64,000 bases of DNA from JBHGAV01 sp041946685 (GCA_041946685.1 JBHGAV010000004.1:50672-114671); one strand, 5' to 3'; numbered from the stretch's first letter, positions 7,363 to 16,972 are shown. Numbers and translations: made by a program. Notes: generated from the sequence alone by a model not told the origin.

Positions 7363-9360
7363 ATGCAAGGCCGGGTGGACAGACAGTCAGCGAGACGGAC
7401 GGCGATGTTGGTTGTCCTGTTCTCGGCCTGGGCCGTGCTAATCGCTGCCAGGCTGGTCTATCTCCAGGTCTTCCGTCACCAGAGCTACCGCCGGCAGTCG
7501 GAGGCGCAGACCAGCAGGCTGATGGAGATCCCGGCGCGACGAGGCCGGATTCTTGACCGCGCCGGACGTACGCTCGCCATCAGTCTCCCCGTGGATTCCG
7601 TGGTCGTCAACCCCCTGCGCGCCCCTCAGCCCGATGTCTGCGCGGGAATCCTGGCTCCGATCCTGGGATTGGATCGCCGGGAGACGGAAGCCAAGCTGGC
7701 AGCAGCCGCTGCCCAGCGCCGGGGCTTCCTGTGGGTGAAACGGAAGATCACGTTTGCACAGAGCGAACGCCTTCGCGGTTTGGGGCTTGGCTGGGTCGAA
7801 CTGCGGCAGGAGAGCCTGCGGGCCTATCCGAAGGGGCCGCTGGCGGCCCACGTCCTGGGAAGCGTGGATCACCAGGACAGGGGCAACGCCGGAATCGAGC
7901 AGACCCTGGACGCGGAGCTTCGAGGCAGACCGGGCGTGGCCCGGGTTCTCACGGACGTCATCCGCCGGGGAGTCGATTCCCAGGTTGACCTGGAGGCAGT
8001 CCCGGGCAAGGACATCACTCTCACCATCGACGAGCGTGTGCAGCACGTGGCCGAGCGCGAGTTGGCCAGGGCGGTCCAGGAGAGCCGCAGCCGCTCCGGA
8101 AGCGTGGTGGCGATGGATCCCAAGACGGGCGACATCCTGGCGATGGCCAGTTACCCTTCCTACGACGCCAACCGGCCCGCGACAACCGAAGAGGAACTGG
8201 ACAGCCGGGCCAATCACGCCTTTTCCGTCCCCTTCGAGCCGGGCTCCGTGTTTAAGGTTGTCACCGTGGCGGCGGCGTTGGAGACGACCCGGCTGTTGCC
8301 GGAAACGGTGATTAACTGCGGCAGCGGCAAGCTGAACCTGTTTGGCCGGGTGATCCGCGACCATCACCCCTACAGCTACCTCCCGGTCTCCGATGTGCTG
8401 GCCAAGAGCAGCAACATTGGGGCGATTCAGATCGGCTTGGCCGTCGGCGAGCGCAACCTGTTCGACTACGTGCGCCGGTTCGGCTTCGGCAGTTCGACGG
8501 GCTTGCCGCTTCCGGGAGAATCTGCGGGCAAGGTGCGGGGATTGGCAGCCTGGGGCAGAACGTCCATCGGCTCGGTCGCCATGGGACACGAGATCAGCGC
8601 CACCACGGTTCAACTCGCCCGAGCGATTTCCGCCATCGCCAACGGCGGGTTGTTGGTAAAGCCGAGGCTGGTACTGAACATGCAGCGGCCTGGACAGGCC
8701 GTGGAGAAGACCGCCGCCGAGCCGGGCCGGAGGATCATACGCCCGGAGACCGCCATCACCATGCGCCGCATGATGGAGGGAGTGGTCCTGCGCGGAACGG
8801 GCACGCTGGCCCGCGTGGATGGGTACACGGCTGGCGGAAAGACCGGCTCCGCCCAGATCTACGATCCGGAATGCCGTTGCTACCGGCACAAGTACAACGC
8901 TTCGTTCGCCGGCTTCTCGCCCGTAGCCAATCCTGCGGTCGTGGTTGTGGTCACCATCAACGGCGCCTCGGTGTTCGGCGGAGCGGTGGCCGCCCCGGTA
9001 TTTCGAGAGGTAGCAGCGGCAGCCCTCCGGCTGCTGGATGTGCCAAAGGATCTTCCCGACACTCCTCCCCCTCGGGAAGATGAGCCGGTCGACTTTGCCG
9101 ACCTGGCTGTTGCTGACTTGGGATCCCCGGCCGCAACGCTCCCTGAGCCGGGGATCCCCAAGAGAGTGGGCGCCTCGGATCTGTGGGGGCCGAAGGTGCC
9201 GGACTTCTCCGGAAAGACCATGCGCGCCGTGCTGGAGGAATCCGCCGCCAAGGGCCTCCCGGTCGAACTGGTGGGGAGCGGCGTCGCCCAAGCCCAGGCG
9301 CCTCCCCCCGGCGCGATTCTGGCCCTGGGACAGCGAGTCAGGGTCCTCTTTGCGCGATAG
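7363..9360 (+). CDS. ftsI: Division-specific peptidoglycan transpeptidase FtsI (PBP class B) with PASTA domain
   Basis: FtsI crosslinks septal peptidoglycan. The 665-residue protein has an N-terminal transmembrane helix (about 14-34), a PBP dimerisation domain opening with RRGRILDRAGRTLA (60-73), and a transpeptidase domain. That domain carries all three motifs: SVFK with the acyl-ester serine at 295, SSN at 349-351 and KTG at 493-495. After a Pro/Ala linker a single C-terminal PASTA-like domain (about 612-665) begins VPDFSGKTMRAVLEE. A PASTA domain on the division PBP is common outside Proteobacteria and may bind muropeptides or steady the enzyme. AGGAG stands 7 nt before ATG 7363. The linker-coding DNA contains a perfect 12-bp inverted repeat. 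Confidence 0.93.
   Translation: MQGRVDRQSARRTAMLVVLFSAWAVLIAARLVYLQVFRHQSYRRQSEAQTSRLMEIPARRGRILDRAGRTLAISLPVDSVVVNPLRAPQPDVCAGILAPILGLDRRETEAKLAAAAAQRRGFLWVKRKITFAQSERLRGLGLGWVELRQESLRAYPKGPLAAHVLGSVDHQDRGNAGIEQTLDAELRGRPGVARVLTDVIRRGVDSQVDLEAVPGKDITLTIDERVQHVAERELARAVQESRSRSGSVVAMDPKTGDILAMASYPSYDANRPATTEEELDSRANHAFSVPFEPGSVFKVVTVAAALETTRLLPETVINCGSGKLNLFGRVIRDHHPYSYLPVSDVLAKSSNIGAIQIGLAVGERNLFDYVRRFGFGSSTGLPLPGESAGKVRGLAAWGRTSIGSVAMGHEISATTVQLARAISAIANGGLLVKPRLVLNMQRPGQAVEKTAAEPGRRIIRPETAITMRRMMEGVVLRGTGTLARVDGYTAGGKTGSAQIYDPECRCYRHKYNASFAGFSPVANPAVVVVVTINGASVFGGAVAAPVFREVAAAALRLLDVPKDLPDTPPPREDEPVDFADLAVADLGSPAATLPEPGIPKRVGASDLWGPKVPDFSGKTMRAVLEESAAKGLPVELVGSGVAQAQAPPPGAILALGQRVRVLFAR
9120..9158 (+). 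repeat. 12-bp perfect inverted repeat inside ftsI
   Basis: GGGATCCCCGGC (9120-9131) and its exact reverse complement (9147-9158) are separated by 15 nt. They would form a very stable RNA hairpin in the linker-coding part of ftsI, about 200 nt before murE. There is no T tract after it, so it is not a simple intrinsic terminator. It could tune translation or mRNA decay, or be chance in GC-rich DNA. Confidence 0.5.
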
Positions 9361-9366
9361 GGGAGA

Positions 9367-10854
9367 ATGACGCTCGGAAAGATATTCGACCGAATCCCGC
9401 TTCGAACGGAATTACCGGAGACAGCCGCCAATCTGGTCGTTGAAGACCTGGACTACGACTCGCGGCGCGTTCGCCCCGGTTGTCTGTTTTTTGCCTTCCA
9501 GGGCGCCCACGCCGACGGGCGCGCCTACGCCGCCGACGCCGTCAGCCGCGGCGCCGTGGCGGTGGCGAGCGAGCTGGCCAGACCGGCCGGCCTGGATGTG
9601 CCGTGGATCGAGGTGGAACACGGCCGCCGGGCGATGGCGATGGCGGCCAGAGCGCTCTTCCGCGCGCCCGACGAGCGTCTCACGGTTACGGGCATCACCG
9701 GCACGAACGGGAAGACGACCATCTCCTACCTGGTGGACTCCATCTTGCGCGCGGCCGGCAAGACCACCGCTGTGGTGGGGACCATCCGGTATCATGTGGC
9801 GGGCGAGATCCGACCCGCCCCCAACACCACGCCCGAATCAGTGGATGTTTGGCGGATTCTCGCTGAACTTGAGCGGCGGGGCGGCTCGCATGTGACAATG
9901 GAAGTCTCCTCCCACGCACTGGCGTTGGGCAGGGTGTACGGCCTCCGGTTCCACACCGCCATTTTCACGAACCTGACCAGAGACCACCTGGATTTCCACA
10001 AGACGATGGAAGAGTACTTCGCCGCCAAGCAACTCCTCTTCGAAGGCTGCGGCGCGCCTCCGCCGCGCTTCGCGGCGATCAACGCCGACGACCCCGCCGC
10101 CGGGCGGCTGCGCGTTGCCGGCGCGAGCGAGATGCTGACCTACGGCTTGGCGCCCCGGGCCGACGTGCGCGCGCTCGGGGTCTCGGCCACGGCCGCTGGC
10201 CTGCAATTCGACGTACAGGCGCGGGGCCGGTCGCTGCACGTCCGCTCGCCGCTGCTCGGGATGTTCAACGTGCATAACATCCTGGCCGCCTGCTGCGCCG
10301 GCATGGCCTGCGGGTTGGACACGGAGACGATTTCGGCCGGCATTGAGCAATGTCCAGCGGTTCCAGGCAGGTTCGAGCGGGTGGATGAGGGCCAGCCGTT
10401 TACGGTTGTGGTGGATTACGCTCATACCGACGACGCCCTCCGGAACTTAATCCAGTCGGCCAGAAAGATCACGCCCGGGCGGGTGATCACGCTTTTCGGC
10501 TGCGGCGGCGACCGGGATCGCACCAAGCGCCCCCTCATGGGAGCGGCGGCTGCGGAGCTCAGCGATTTTGTCGTGCTCACTTCCGACAATCCGCGCTCGG
10601 AGAATCCCCTCGCCATCATGAACGACGCGATGGTCGGCCTTGGGCGCTTTGAAACGAAACACGTCGCTGAGCCGGACCGGACCACGGCCATACACCTGGC
10701 GCTCGCCGAGGCGCGGGCAGGGGACACGGTTCTAATTGCCGGTAAAGGGCACGAAACCTACCAGATTCTGGCGGACCGGACCATCCCGTTCGACGATCGG
10801 GAAGTGGCGCGCCGCACCCTCCGTGAGCTTGGCTACAGCCGGGGGGGGCAATGA
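9367..10854 (+). CDS. murE: UDP-MurNAc-tripeptide synthetase MurE (probably meso-diaminopimelate-adding)
   Basis: MurE adds the third amino acid of the peptidoglycan stem. The 495-residue protein has the Mur ligase layout: an N-terminal UDP-binding domain (DSRRVRPGCLFFAFQG), an ATP-binding TGTNGKTT loop at 111-118, and a C-terminal domain. The DNPR motif at 407-410 is the signature of enzymes that select meso-diaminopimelate rather than lysine, predicting DAP-type peptidoglycan. It starts 6 nt after ftsI. The purine run GGGGAGA almost touches ATG 9367, closer than an ideal Shine-Dalgarno, so coupling to ftsI termination may help initiation. The 3' end overlaps murF by 4 nt (ATGA). Confidence 0.95.
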   Translation: MTLGKIFDRIPLRTELPETAANLVVEDLDYDSRRVRPGCLFFAFQGAHADGRAYAADAVSRGAVAVASELARPAGLDVPWIEVEHGRRAMAMAARALFRAPDERLTVTGITGTNGKTTISYLVDSILRAAGKTTAVVGTIRYHVAGEIRPAPNTTPESVDVWRILAELERRGGSHVTMEVSSHALALGRVYGLRFHTAIFTNLTRDHLDFHKTMEEYFAAKQLLFEGCGAPPPRFAAINADDPAAGRLRVAGASEMLTYGLAPRADVRALGVSATAAGLQFDVQARGRSLHVRSPLLGMFNVHNILAACCAGMACGLDTETISAGIEQCPAVPGRFERVDEGQPFTVVVDYAHTDDALRNLIQSARKITPGRVITLFGCGGDRDRTKRPLMGAAAAELSDFVVLTSDNPRSENPLAIMNDAMVGLGRFETKHVAEPDRTTAIHLALAEARAGDTVLIAGKGHETYQILADRTIPFDDREVARRTLRELGYSRGGQ

Positions 10855-12197
10855 TCTTCCCCCTCTCGGAGATCGCCGCCGCCCTGCATCTGCCGGGAGA
10901 TTCCTATCCCCGGATTCCGATCGCGGGCTGGAGCGTGGATACGAGGACGCTGGCTCCGGGCGACCTCTTCTTTGCGCTCCGAGGGCCGGCTCGCGACGGC
11001 CACGACTTTGTGCCGGCGGCATTTGCCGCGGGCGCGGCGGCGGCGGTCGTGGACCGCCCCCTGGAAGCCGCGGGGCCGACGCTCCAGGTGCCGGACGTCC
11101 TTGAGGCGCTGCAAGGGCTCGCCCTTTGGGCCAGGGGCCGGTGGGGCGGCCAGGTGGTGGCCGTCACCGGCAGCGCCGGCAAGACTTCGACCAAGGAGAT
11201 TGTCGCCGCTCTCCTTGAGACCGCCATGCCGGTGGGCAAATCGGCCGGGAATCTCAACAACCACATCGGCGTGCCGCTCTCGATTCTCCGGCTCCCCGCC
11301 CAGGCGCGAGTCGCCGTGCTGGAGCTCGGTATGAATCATGCCGGGGAGATCCGCCGCCTGGCCCAGGTGGCGCGCCCGGGCGTCGGCGTCGTCACGAATG
11401 TGGGACACGCGCACATGGAGTTCTTTGCTTCGATCGACGAGGTCGCGCTGGCCAAGCGGGAACTGATCGAAGCGCTGCCCGCCGATGGCGTGGCCGTGCT
11501 CAATGCGGATGATCCCAGAGTCGCCCGATTTGCGGAAATCCACCCCGGCCGGTCGGTCACGTTCGGTTTCTCTCCTCAGGCTGCGGTGCGCGCCGCCGGC
11601 GTGGAACTCGGCGCCGGTGGAGTGCGTTTTCGCCTGGAGGACGGCCTGTGGCTGGAAAGTCCGATGAGAGGCCGGCACAACGTGCTGAACCTTCTTGCGG
11701 GAATCGCCGTCGCCGGTCTGTTCGGGATACGCCCCGCCGGCCTGGCGGATGCCGTCAAGACGCTCGAAGCGGGCTCCATGCGGGGCCGCCGCCTGATCCA
11801 CCGGGGAATCACGGTGCTGGACGATTGCTACAACTCCAATCCGGAGGCGGCTCGCCATATGCTGGAACTGCTTCGGGCCGAGCCCGGACGGCGCAGAATC
11901 GCGGTGATGGGAGAGATGCTGGAGCTGGGACGCTGGTCGGAGGCTCTGCACAGGGAAGTGGGCCGCCATGCGGCCGGATGCGGAATCGATCTGCTGATCG
12001 GTGTGCGCGGCGCCGCAGCTTTCATGGTCGAAGAAGCGCTCCGTGCCGGAATGCCGGAGCGCGCCGTTTGTTTCTTCGAGGAACCGTCGGAAGCCGGCCG
12101 GTTCGCTCGCCGGGAGGCGTCCGACGGAGATGCGATCCTGTTCAAGGGGTCGCGAGGCACACACGTGGAAGCGGCGCTGGCAAGCTTCATGGAATAG
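10851..12197 (+). CDS. murF: UDP-MurNAc-tripeptide:D-Ala-D-Ala ligase MurF
   Basis: MurF joins D-alanyl-D-alanine to the tripeptide to finish the UDP-MurNAc-pentapeptide. The 448 residues contain the N-terminal substrate domain (GWSVDTRTLAPGDLFFALRG) and the ATP loop TGSAGKTSTKE near 104-114. The centre has LELGMNHAGEIRRLAQVARP with NVGHAHMEFF, and the C-terminal domain has DDCYNSNPEAA. These are the expected MurF blocks. ATG 10851 overlaps the murE stop by 4 nt, so the two should be translationally coupled. The D-Ala-D-Ala ligase that supplies its substrate is not encoded in this window. Confidence 0.95.
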   Translation: MIFPLSEIAAALHLPGDSYPRIPIAGWSVDTRTLAPGDLFFALRGPARDGHDFVPAAFAAGAAAAVVDRPLEAAGPTLQVPDVLEALQGLALWARGRWGGQVVAVTGSAGKTSTKEIVAALLETAMPVGKSAGNLNNHIGVPLSILRLPAQARVAVLELGMNHAGEIRRLAQVARPGVGVVTNVGHAHMEFFASIDEVALAKRELIEALPADGVAVLNADDPRVARFAEIHPGRSVTFGFSPQAAVRAAGVELGAGGVRFRLEDGLWLESPMRGRHNVLNLLAGIAVAGLFGIRPAGLADAVKTLEAGSMRGRRLIHRGITVLDDCYNSNPEAARHMLELLRAEPGRRRIAVMGEMLELGRWSEALHREVGRHAAGCGIDLLIGVRGAAAFMVEEALRAGMPERAVCFFEEPSEAGRFARREASDGDAILFKGSRGTHVEAALASFME

Positions 12198-12203
12198 GTC
12201 GGC

Positions 12204-13337
12204 ATGCTCTACTGGCTGCTCTATCAGGTGCTCTATCCGAACTTCATCCCGTTTCCCCTGTTCCGCTACGTGACCGTCCGCACGGCGATGGCCGGCATCA
12301 CCGCCCTGTTCATCTCCATGGTGCTGGGGCCGTGGATGATCCAGAAGTTGCGTCAATTGCAGATCGGCCAGCATATACGGGAGGAGGGGCCCAAGTCCCA
12401 CCAGAAGAAAGCCGGGACGCCGACCATGGGGGGTGTGCTGATCGGGGTCTCCATCGTGGTTCCATCCCTGCTCTGGGCCAACCTGAGCAACCCTTACCTC
12501 TGGGTGGCCATCGCCGGCCTGGTGAGCTTCGGCGCCATCGGCTTCTGGGACGACTTTGCGAAGGTGCGGGGCAAGCGGAACCTCGGTCTGACGGCGAGGA
12601 AGAAGTTCAGCCTCCAGGTGCTGGCGGCGCTGGTGATCGGCCTCCTTCTGCTCGGCTTGCACGCCATGGGATTGTACTCGACCAGCATGAACGTGCCCTT
12701 CTTCAAGCAGCTCAAGCCCGACATGCTCGTGGATTCCTGGCTGGCCAATCCGCTGACCTATCCCTTCGCGTTCGTCTTCTTCTTCGGTTTCCTTGTGATC
12801 GTGATCGTAGGCTCTTCGAATGCCGTCAACCTTACCGACGGGCTGGACGGACTCGCCATCGGACTGATGATCGTCGCCTCCGGAGCGATGACGGTGCTGA
12901 CCTACGCCAGCGGTCATGCGCAGTTCGCCACCTACCTGGACCTAGTCCGTCTGCCGGGCGCCGGCGAGCTGACCATTTTCTGCGGCGCGATGACCGGGGC
13001 TTCGCTCGGCTTCCTTTGGTACAACGCCCACCCGGCGGAGATCTTCATGGGCGACGTCGGCTCGCTTTCGCTGGGAGCCGCCATGGCGACGGTGGCGGTC
13101 CTGATCAAGCAGGAGATCCTTCTGCTGTTCATCGCCGGCGTGTTTGCGCTGGAGGCGGTCTCCGTCATCCTCCAGGTGGGAAGCTACAAGCTCCGCCGCA
13201 AGCGCATCTTCAAGATGGCGCCGCTGCACCACCATTTCGAAGCGCTCGGCTGGACCGAGTCCAAGATCATTGTGCGTTTCTGGATCGCGGGTCTGGTGAT
13301 GGCCCTGTTCGCTCTCACCAGCCTGAAGTTGAGGTGA
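12204..13337 (+). CDS. mraY: Phospho-MurNAc-pentapeptide transferase MraY
   Basis: MraY is an integral inner-membrane enzyme that transfers phospho-MurNAc-pentapeptide to undecaprenyl phosphate, making lipid I. The 377-residue sequence is strongly hydrophobic, with about ten helices. It carries the family motifs: GPKSHQKKAGTPTMGG near 63-78, NAVNLTDGLDGLA near 208-220 with the metal-site aspartates, FMGDVGSLSLG around 282, and the MAPLHHHFEALGW histidine cluster near 338-350. It follows murF after 6 nt. Its TGA stop overlaps the GTG start of murD in a GTGA arrangement. Confidence 0.96.
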   Translation: MLYWLLYQVLYPNFIPFPLFRYVTVRTAMAGITALFISMVLGPWMIQKLRQLQIGQHIREEGPKSHQKKAGTPTMGGVLIGVSIVVPSLLWANLSNPYLWVAIAGLVSFGAIGFWDDFAKVRGKRNLGLTARKKFSLQVLAALVIGLLLLGLHAMGLYSTSMNVPFFKQLKPDMLVDSWLANPLTYPFAFVFFFGFLVIVIVGSSNAVNLTDGLDGLAIGLMIVASGAMTVLTYASGHAQFATYLDLVRLPGAGELTIFCGAMTGASLGFLWYNAHPAEIFMGDVGSLSLGAAMATVAVLIKQEILLLFIAGVFALEAVSVILQVGSYKLRRKRIFKMAPLHHHFEALGWTESKIIVRFWIAGLVMALFALTSLKLR

Positions 13338-14683
13338 AGGATTTGGATCTACGAGGGACCAGAGCGGTCGTCATAGGATTGGCCAAGTCGGGCTTGGCCT
13401 CGATTGAGCTGCTGGTCTCCAAGGGCGCCGCCGTGTCGGCCTGCGACTCGAGGCCCTTGAACCAGCTCCCCGGCGTCGCCGAGGCGCTGGGCCGCCTTGG
13501 GGTCCCCTTCCGGCCCCAGTCCTGGGAGGCGCTCCAGCACGCCGAGTTGGTGGTGATCTCCCCGGGAGTGCCGGCGGACCTGGAGGTGCTGGAGAGGGCG
13601 CGGCAAGGCGGCATCCGGGTCATCGGAGAGGTGGAACTGGCGGGTTCCTACCTCAAGGGCGACACCATCGGCATCACGGGTTCGAACGGAAAGACCACGA
13701 CCACGGCCATGGTGGGGCACCTGCTCCGCGAGTGCGGAATCCCGGTGCAGGTGGGCGGCAACATCGGCACGGTTCCCGCCGCGGGCATGGTGGAGAGTTC
13801 GCGGCCGGGCCAGTGGAACGTGCTGGAACTTTCCAGCTTCCAGTTGGAGACCGTTGCGGACTTCCGCGCCCGGATCGCGGCCGTCCTTAACGTGACGCAG
13901 GATCACCTGGACAGGCATCACACGTTTGAAGGGTACGCTGCCGCCAAAGCGAGGCTGTTGGAAACCCAACTTCCCGGCGACCACGCCGTCCTGAATGCGG
14001 ACGATCCCACCTGTGTAGCCTATGCCTCCGCCACCCGCGGGCGCCCGATCTGGTTCAGCCTCTCCCGCCGCCTCAGCGAAGGCGTGTGGCTGGAGGAAAA
14101 CCGCATCGTGCTCGACGGCCGAACCCTGCTGGAAGCCGGCGAGATTCCCTTGAGGGGACGGCACAACATCGAGAACGCCATGGCTGCCGCCGCAGCGGCC
14201 CATCTGGCCGGAGCGCCTCTGGAGGGAATCGCCGCCGCCATCCGCTCTTTCCGCGCCGTGGAGCACCGGCTCGAGTTCGTGCGCCAGGTGCGGGGCGTAG
14301 ACTTCTACAACGACTCCAAGGCAACCAACGTGGACTCGGCGCTGAAGGCCGTCGAGGCGTTCGACGGCCCCCTGTGGGTGATCCTGGGCGGGAAGGACAA
14401 AGGGAGCGACTACACGCCTCTCGCCGCGCCGCTAGCCCGCAAGGCTCGGGCCGTCCTGTTGATCGGCGCCGCCACGCCGCTGATTTCCGCCGGTCTCAAG
14501 GGCACCGTGCCTCTGGTGGAGTGCGGAACCATGGAGAAAGCGGTTCAAACCGCCATGGCGAAGGCCGCGCCCGGCGACACGGTCGTGCTGGCGCCGGCTT
14601 GCGCCAGCTTCGATCAGTTCGACAATTACGAGCACCGGGGGCGCGTGTTCAAGCAGCTTGTGAGTCAACTGGAGGAAGGGTAG
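13334..14683 (+). CDS. murD: UDP-MurNAc-L-alanine:D-glutamate ligase MurD
   Basis: MurD adds D-glutamate to UDP-MurNAc-L-Ala. The frame is open far upstream through mraY, but the family N-terminus (DLRGTRAVVIGLAKSGLAS) begins only after GTG 13334. That GTG overlaps the mraY stop in GTGA and gives 449 residues, the normal length. The ATP loop ITGSNGKTTTT lies near 114-124, followed by GGNIGTVPAAG and LELSSFQLE. The C-terminal half has HNIENAMAAAAAA, HRLEFVRQVRGVDFYNDSK and the LGGKDKGSDY loop. TTG 13343 is a less likely alternative start. Coupled translation with mraY is expected. Confidence 0.94.
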   Translation: MKDLDLRGTRAVVIGLAKSGLASIELLVSKGAAVSACDSRPLNQLPGVAEALGRLGVPFRPQSWEALQHAELVVISPGVPADLEVLERARQGGIRVIGEVELAGSYLKGDTIGITGSNGKTTTTAMVGHLLRECGIPVQVGGNIGTVPAAGMVESSRPGQWNVLELSSFQLETVADFRARIAAVLNVTQDHLDRHHTFEGYAAAKARLLETQLPGDHAVLNADDPTCVAYASATRGRPIWFSLSRRLSEGVWLEENRIVLDGRTLLEAGEIPLRGRHNIENAMAAAAAAHLAGAPLEGIAAAIRSFRAVEHRLEFVRQVRGVDFYNDSKATNVDSALKAVEAFDGPLWVILGGKDKGSDYTPLAAPLARKARAVLLIGAATPLISAGLKGTVPLVECGTMEKAVQTAMAKAAPGDTVVLAPACASFDQFDNYEHRGRVFKQLVSQLEEG

Positions 14684-14693
14684 AGAGGAATCA

Positions 14694-15848
14694 ATGGCCC
14701 AGAAAGTGAAGACCGACTCCATCCTGTTTCTGACCGTCCTTGGCCTGGTGGCTGCCGGGACGATCATGCTGGCCAGCGCCTCCTCGGTGGTATCCAACAA
14801 TCGCTACGGATTCAGCGGCCACATCACACTGCGCCAGCTCGGCTGGGCGCTCGCCGCCATTGCCGCCATGATGTTCTTCAAGAGGCTGGATTACCGGCGG
14901 CTAAACAGCCGGGCCGTCGCCTTCTCTTCGATCGCCGCGGTGCTCGGTTTGCTGATGCTGGTTTACTGGATGGATCCGCGGTGGCACCGGTGGATTCGCC
15001 TGGGTCCCATCGGCATCCAGCCCTCCGAGCTCGCCAAACCGGCGCTCATCCTGTTTCTGGCGCACTTCGTGGCGCGGCGGGCGGCCGCCATCAACGACCG
15101 CCGCACTCTACTGCGCGGCGCGATCATCGTGGGACTGGTGGCCGGGGGCGTGATGGTCGCCGACCTGGGGACCGCCCTGGTTTTGGCCCTGACCGGCGCC
15201 GTGGTGTTCTTCGTGGCCGGGCTGGAGTGGCGCTACGCGGCCGTGGCCGGCGGGGTTCTGCTGGTCTTCGTCTCGATCGCGATCCTGACCAAGCCCTACC
15301 GCATCGCGCGCATCTTCAGCTACATCGACTCCGACTACAGCACCCTGGACTCCGCCATCGTGCGCCACTTCGATCCTGATGGCCGGCTGAAGGCGTGGCT
15401 GGTCCGCGCGGCACCGACCAGGGACTCCAGCTATCACATCAACCAGTCGCTCATCGCCGTCGGCTCGGGAGGGCCGCTCGGCGTGGGTCCGATGCGCAGC
15501 CGGCAGAAGCTGCTCTACCTGCCCGAGGCGCACACCGACTTCATTTACGCGGTCATCGCCGAGGAGCTTGGTCTCTGGGGCGCGCTGCTGTTTGCCGGCG
15601 GATTCTTCATCATCGCCTGGAGGGGTCTGAGGATTCACTTCCGGGCTCCGGACGATTTCGGCCGTTTCGTGGCGCTAGGTGTTACAACCATGATCGCGGT
15701 ACAGGCCTTCATGAACATCAGCGTGGTGTTGGGTATGGTGCCGCCGAAAGGCATTCCTCTGCCGCTGGTCAGCTACGGTGGTAGTTCGCTGTTGAGCACC
15801 CTGGCCGCGCTGGGTATGTTGCAGAGTGTGGGCGACCATAGCGGATGA
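14694..15848 (+). CDS. ftsW: Peptidoglycan glycosyltransferase FtsW (SEDS family)
   Basis: FtsW polymerises lipid II at the septum with FtsI. The 384-residue protein has about ten transmembrane helices and the SEDS features: MLASASSVVSNN in the first helix-loop region, WHRWIRLGPIGIQPSELAKPALILF near 99-123, the LGTALVLALTG helix, and the large loop with NQSLIAVGSGGPLGVG. The last helices carry MVPPKGIPLPLVSYGGSSLL. Position between murD and murG favours the division paralogue FtsW over RodA. AGAGAGG stands just upstream of ATG 14694. Its TGA overlaps the murG ATG by 4 nt. Confidence 0.94.
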   Translation: MAQKVKTDSILFLTVLGLVAAGTIMLASASSVVSNNRYGFSGHITLRQLGWALAAIAAMMFFKRLDYRRLNSRAVAFSSIAAVLGLLMLVYWMDPRWHRWIRLGPIGIQPSELAKPALILFLAHFVARRAAAINDRRTLLRGAIIVGLVAGGVMVADLGTALVLALTGAVVFFVAGLEWRYAAVAGGVLLVFVSIAILTKPYRIARIFSYIDSDYSTLDSAIVRHFDPDGRLKAWLVRAAPTRDSSYHINQSLIAVGSGGPLGVGPMRSRQKLLYLPEAHTDFIYAVIAEELGLWGALLFAGGFFIIAWRGLRIHFRAPDDFGRFVALGVTTMIAVQAFMNISVVLGMVPPKGIPLPLVSYGGSSLLSTLAALGMLQSVGDHSG

Positions 15849-16936
15849 AAGAAGCGTTGTCCTTCCTGATGGCGGGCGGTGGCACGGGCGGGCACGTGAT
15901 TCCGCTGGTTGCTGTCGCGCGGGAACTTCGGCGCCGCGGGCACCACCCATTCTTCGTCGGTACGCGGCAGGGCATCGAAGCGCGGCTGGTCCCGGCCGAA
16001 GGCTTTCCCATTGAGTGGGTCGAAATCGGCGGGCTGAAACGCGTCGGCGCGGCGCGGGCGCTGCGAACCCTCGCACAGTTGCCCGGGAGCGTGGCCCGGA
16101 TGCTGGCGGTCGTGCGCAGCCGCCGCCCGGTGGCGGTGTTCAGCATGGGGGGCTACGCCGCGGCGCCGCCCGTGCTGGCGGCGTGGCTGCGCCGCATTCC
16201 GATTGTGCTCATGGAGCCGAACGCCGTCGCGGGCCTGACGAACCGGCTCATGGGACGGCTAGCCCGCCGTGCGCTGCTGAATTTCGCCGAAGCCGCCTCG
16301 CAATTCCCGAAAGGGAAGACGGAGCTGGCCGGACTTCCCGTGCGCGATGAGTTCTTCGCGGTCCCGCCCAGAACCAGGACCGAGGTCCTGACTGTGCTGA
16401 TCACGGGTGGCAGCCGGGGATCGCGCCGCCTGAATCTGGCCGCTCGTCAGAGCTGGCCGCTCTTCCGGAACGCCGGCCTGCGTCTGCGCCTGATTCACCA
16501 GTGCGGCGAAGAAGACTACGAGGCCTTGGCGAGGGACTTTGCCGGCTCCGGCCTGGAGGGAGAGGTCGTTGCTTTCATCGCGGACATGCCGCGGCGGTTC
16601 GCGGAGGCGGACCTGGTTGTCTCCCGGTCCGGCGCCGGCGCGGTTGCCGAGCTGGCGGCGGCGGGCAGGCCCGCCATCCTGGTGCCCTTTCCCTACGCCG
16701 CCGACGACCACCAGTTGCGCAATGCGGAGGCTATGGCGAGGGCGGGCGCCGCCAGGCTGGTGGTGGATCTGGATTTTACCGGAGAGCGCTTCTTCCGGGA
16801 AGTGAGTGCGCTCGCCTCCGAGGCGGGCGCGCTAGAACGCATGGGCAGGGCCGCGCGGGTTTTGGCGCGGCCGGGAGCGGCGGCTAGGGCGGCGGACATG
16901 TTGGAGGCTCTCGCCCGTCCGGCGGGTGCCGATTGA
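15845..16936 (+). CDS. murG: UDP-GlcNAc:lipid I N-acetylglucosaminyltransferase MurG
   Basis: MurG adds GlcNAc to lipid I on the cytoplasmic membrane face, producing lipid II. The 363-residue GT-B protein begins with the glycine-rich GGGTGGHVIPLVAVARELRR (about 12-31). It continues with GLKRVGAARALRTL and MGGYAAAPPVLAAWL. The C-terminal nucleotide-sugar half has ITGGSRGSRRLNLAA and the signature VVSRSGAGAVAELAAAGRPAILVPFPYAADDHQ. These are the standard MurG blocks, at normal length. It overlaps ftsW by 4 nt (ATGA). A 36-nt purine-rich gap separates it from murC. Confidence 0.95.
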   Translation: MKEALSFLMAGGGTGGHVIPLVAVARELRRRGHHPFFVGTRQGIEARLVPAEGFPIEWVEIGGLKRVGAARALRTLAQLPGSVARMLAVVRSRRPVAVFSMGGYAAAPPVLAAWLRRIPIVLMEPNAVAGLTNRLMGRLARRALLNFAEAASQFPKGKTELAGLPVRDEFFAVPPRTRTEVLTVLITGGSRGSRRLNLAARQSWPLFRNAGLRLRLIHQCGEEDYEALARDFAGSGLEGEVVAFIADMPRRFAEADLVVSRSGAGAVAELAAAGRPAILVPFPYAADDHQLRNAEAMARAGAARLVVDLDFTGERFFREVSALASEAGALERMGRAARVLARPGAAARAADMLEALARPAGAD

Positions 16937-16972
16937 CAGAAGAGGAAAAAGCCGAAACAATACGAGAGAAAA

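Noticed and set aside
11648..13333. Long N-terminal extension of MurD through murF and mraY
   Set aside because: MurD homology starts at GTG 13334; the upstream part is an alternative frame of murF and mraY.
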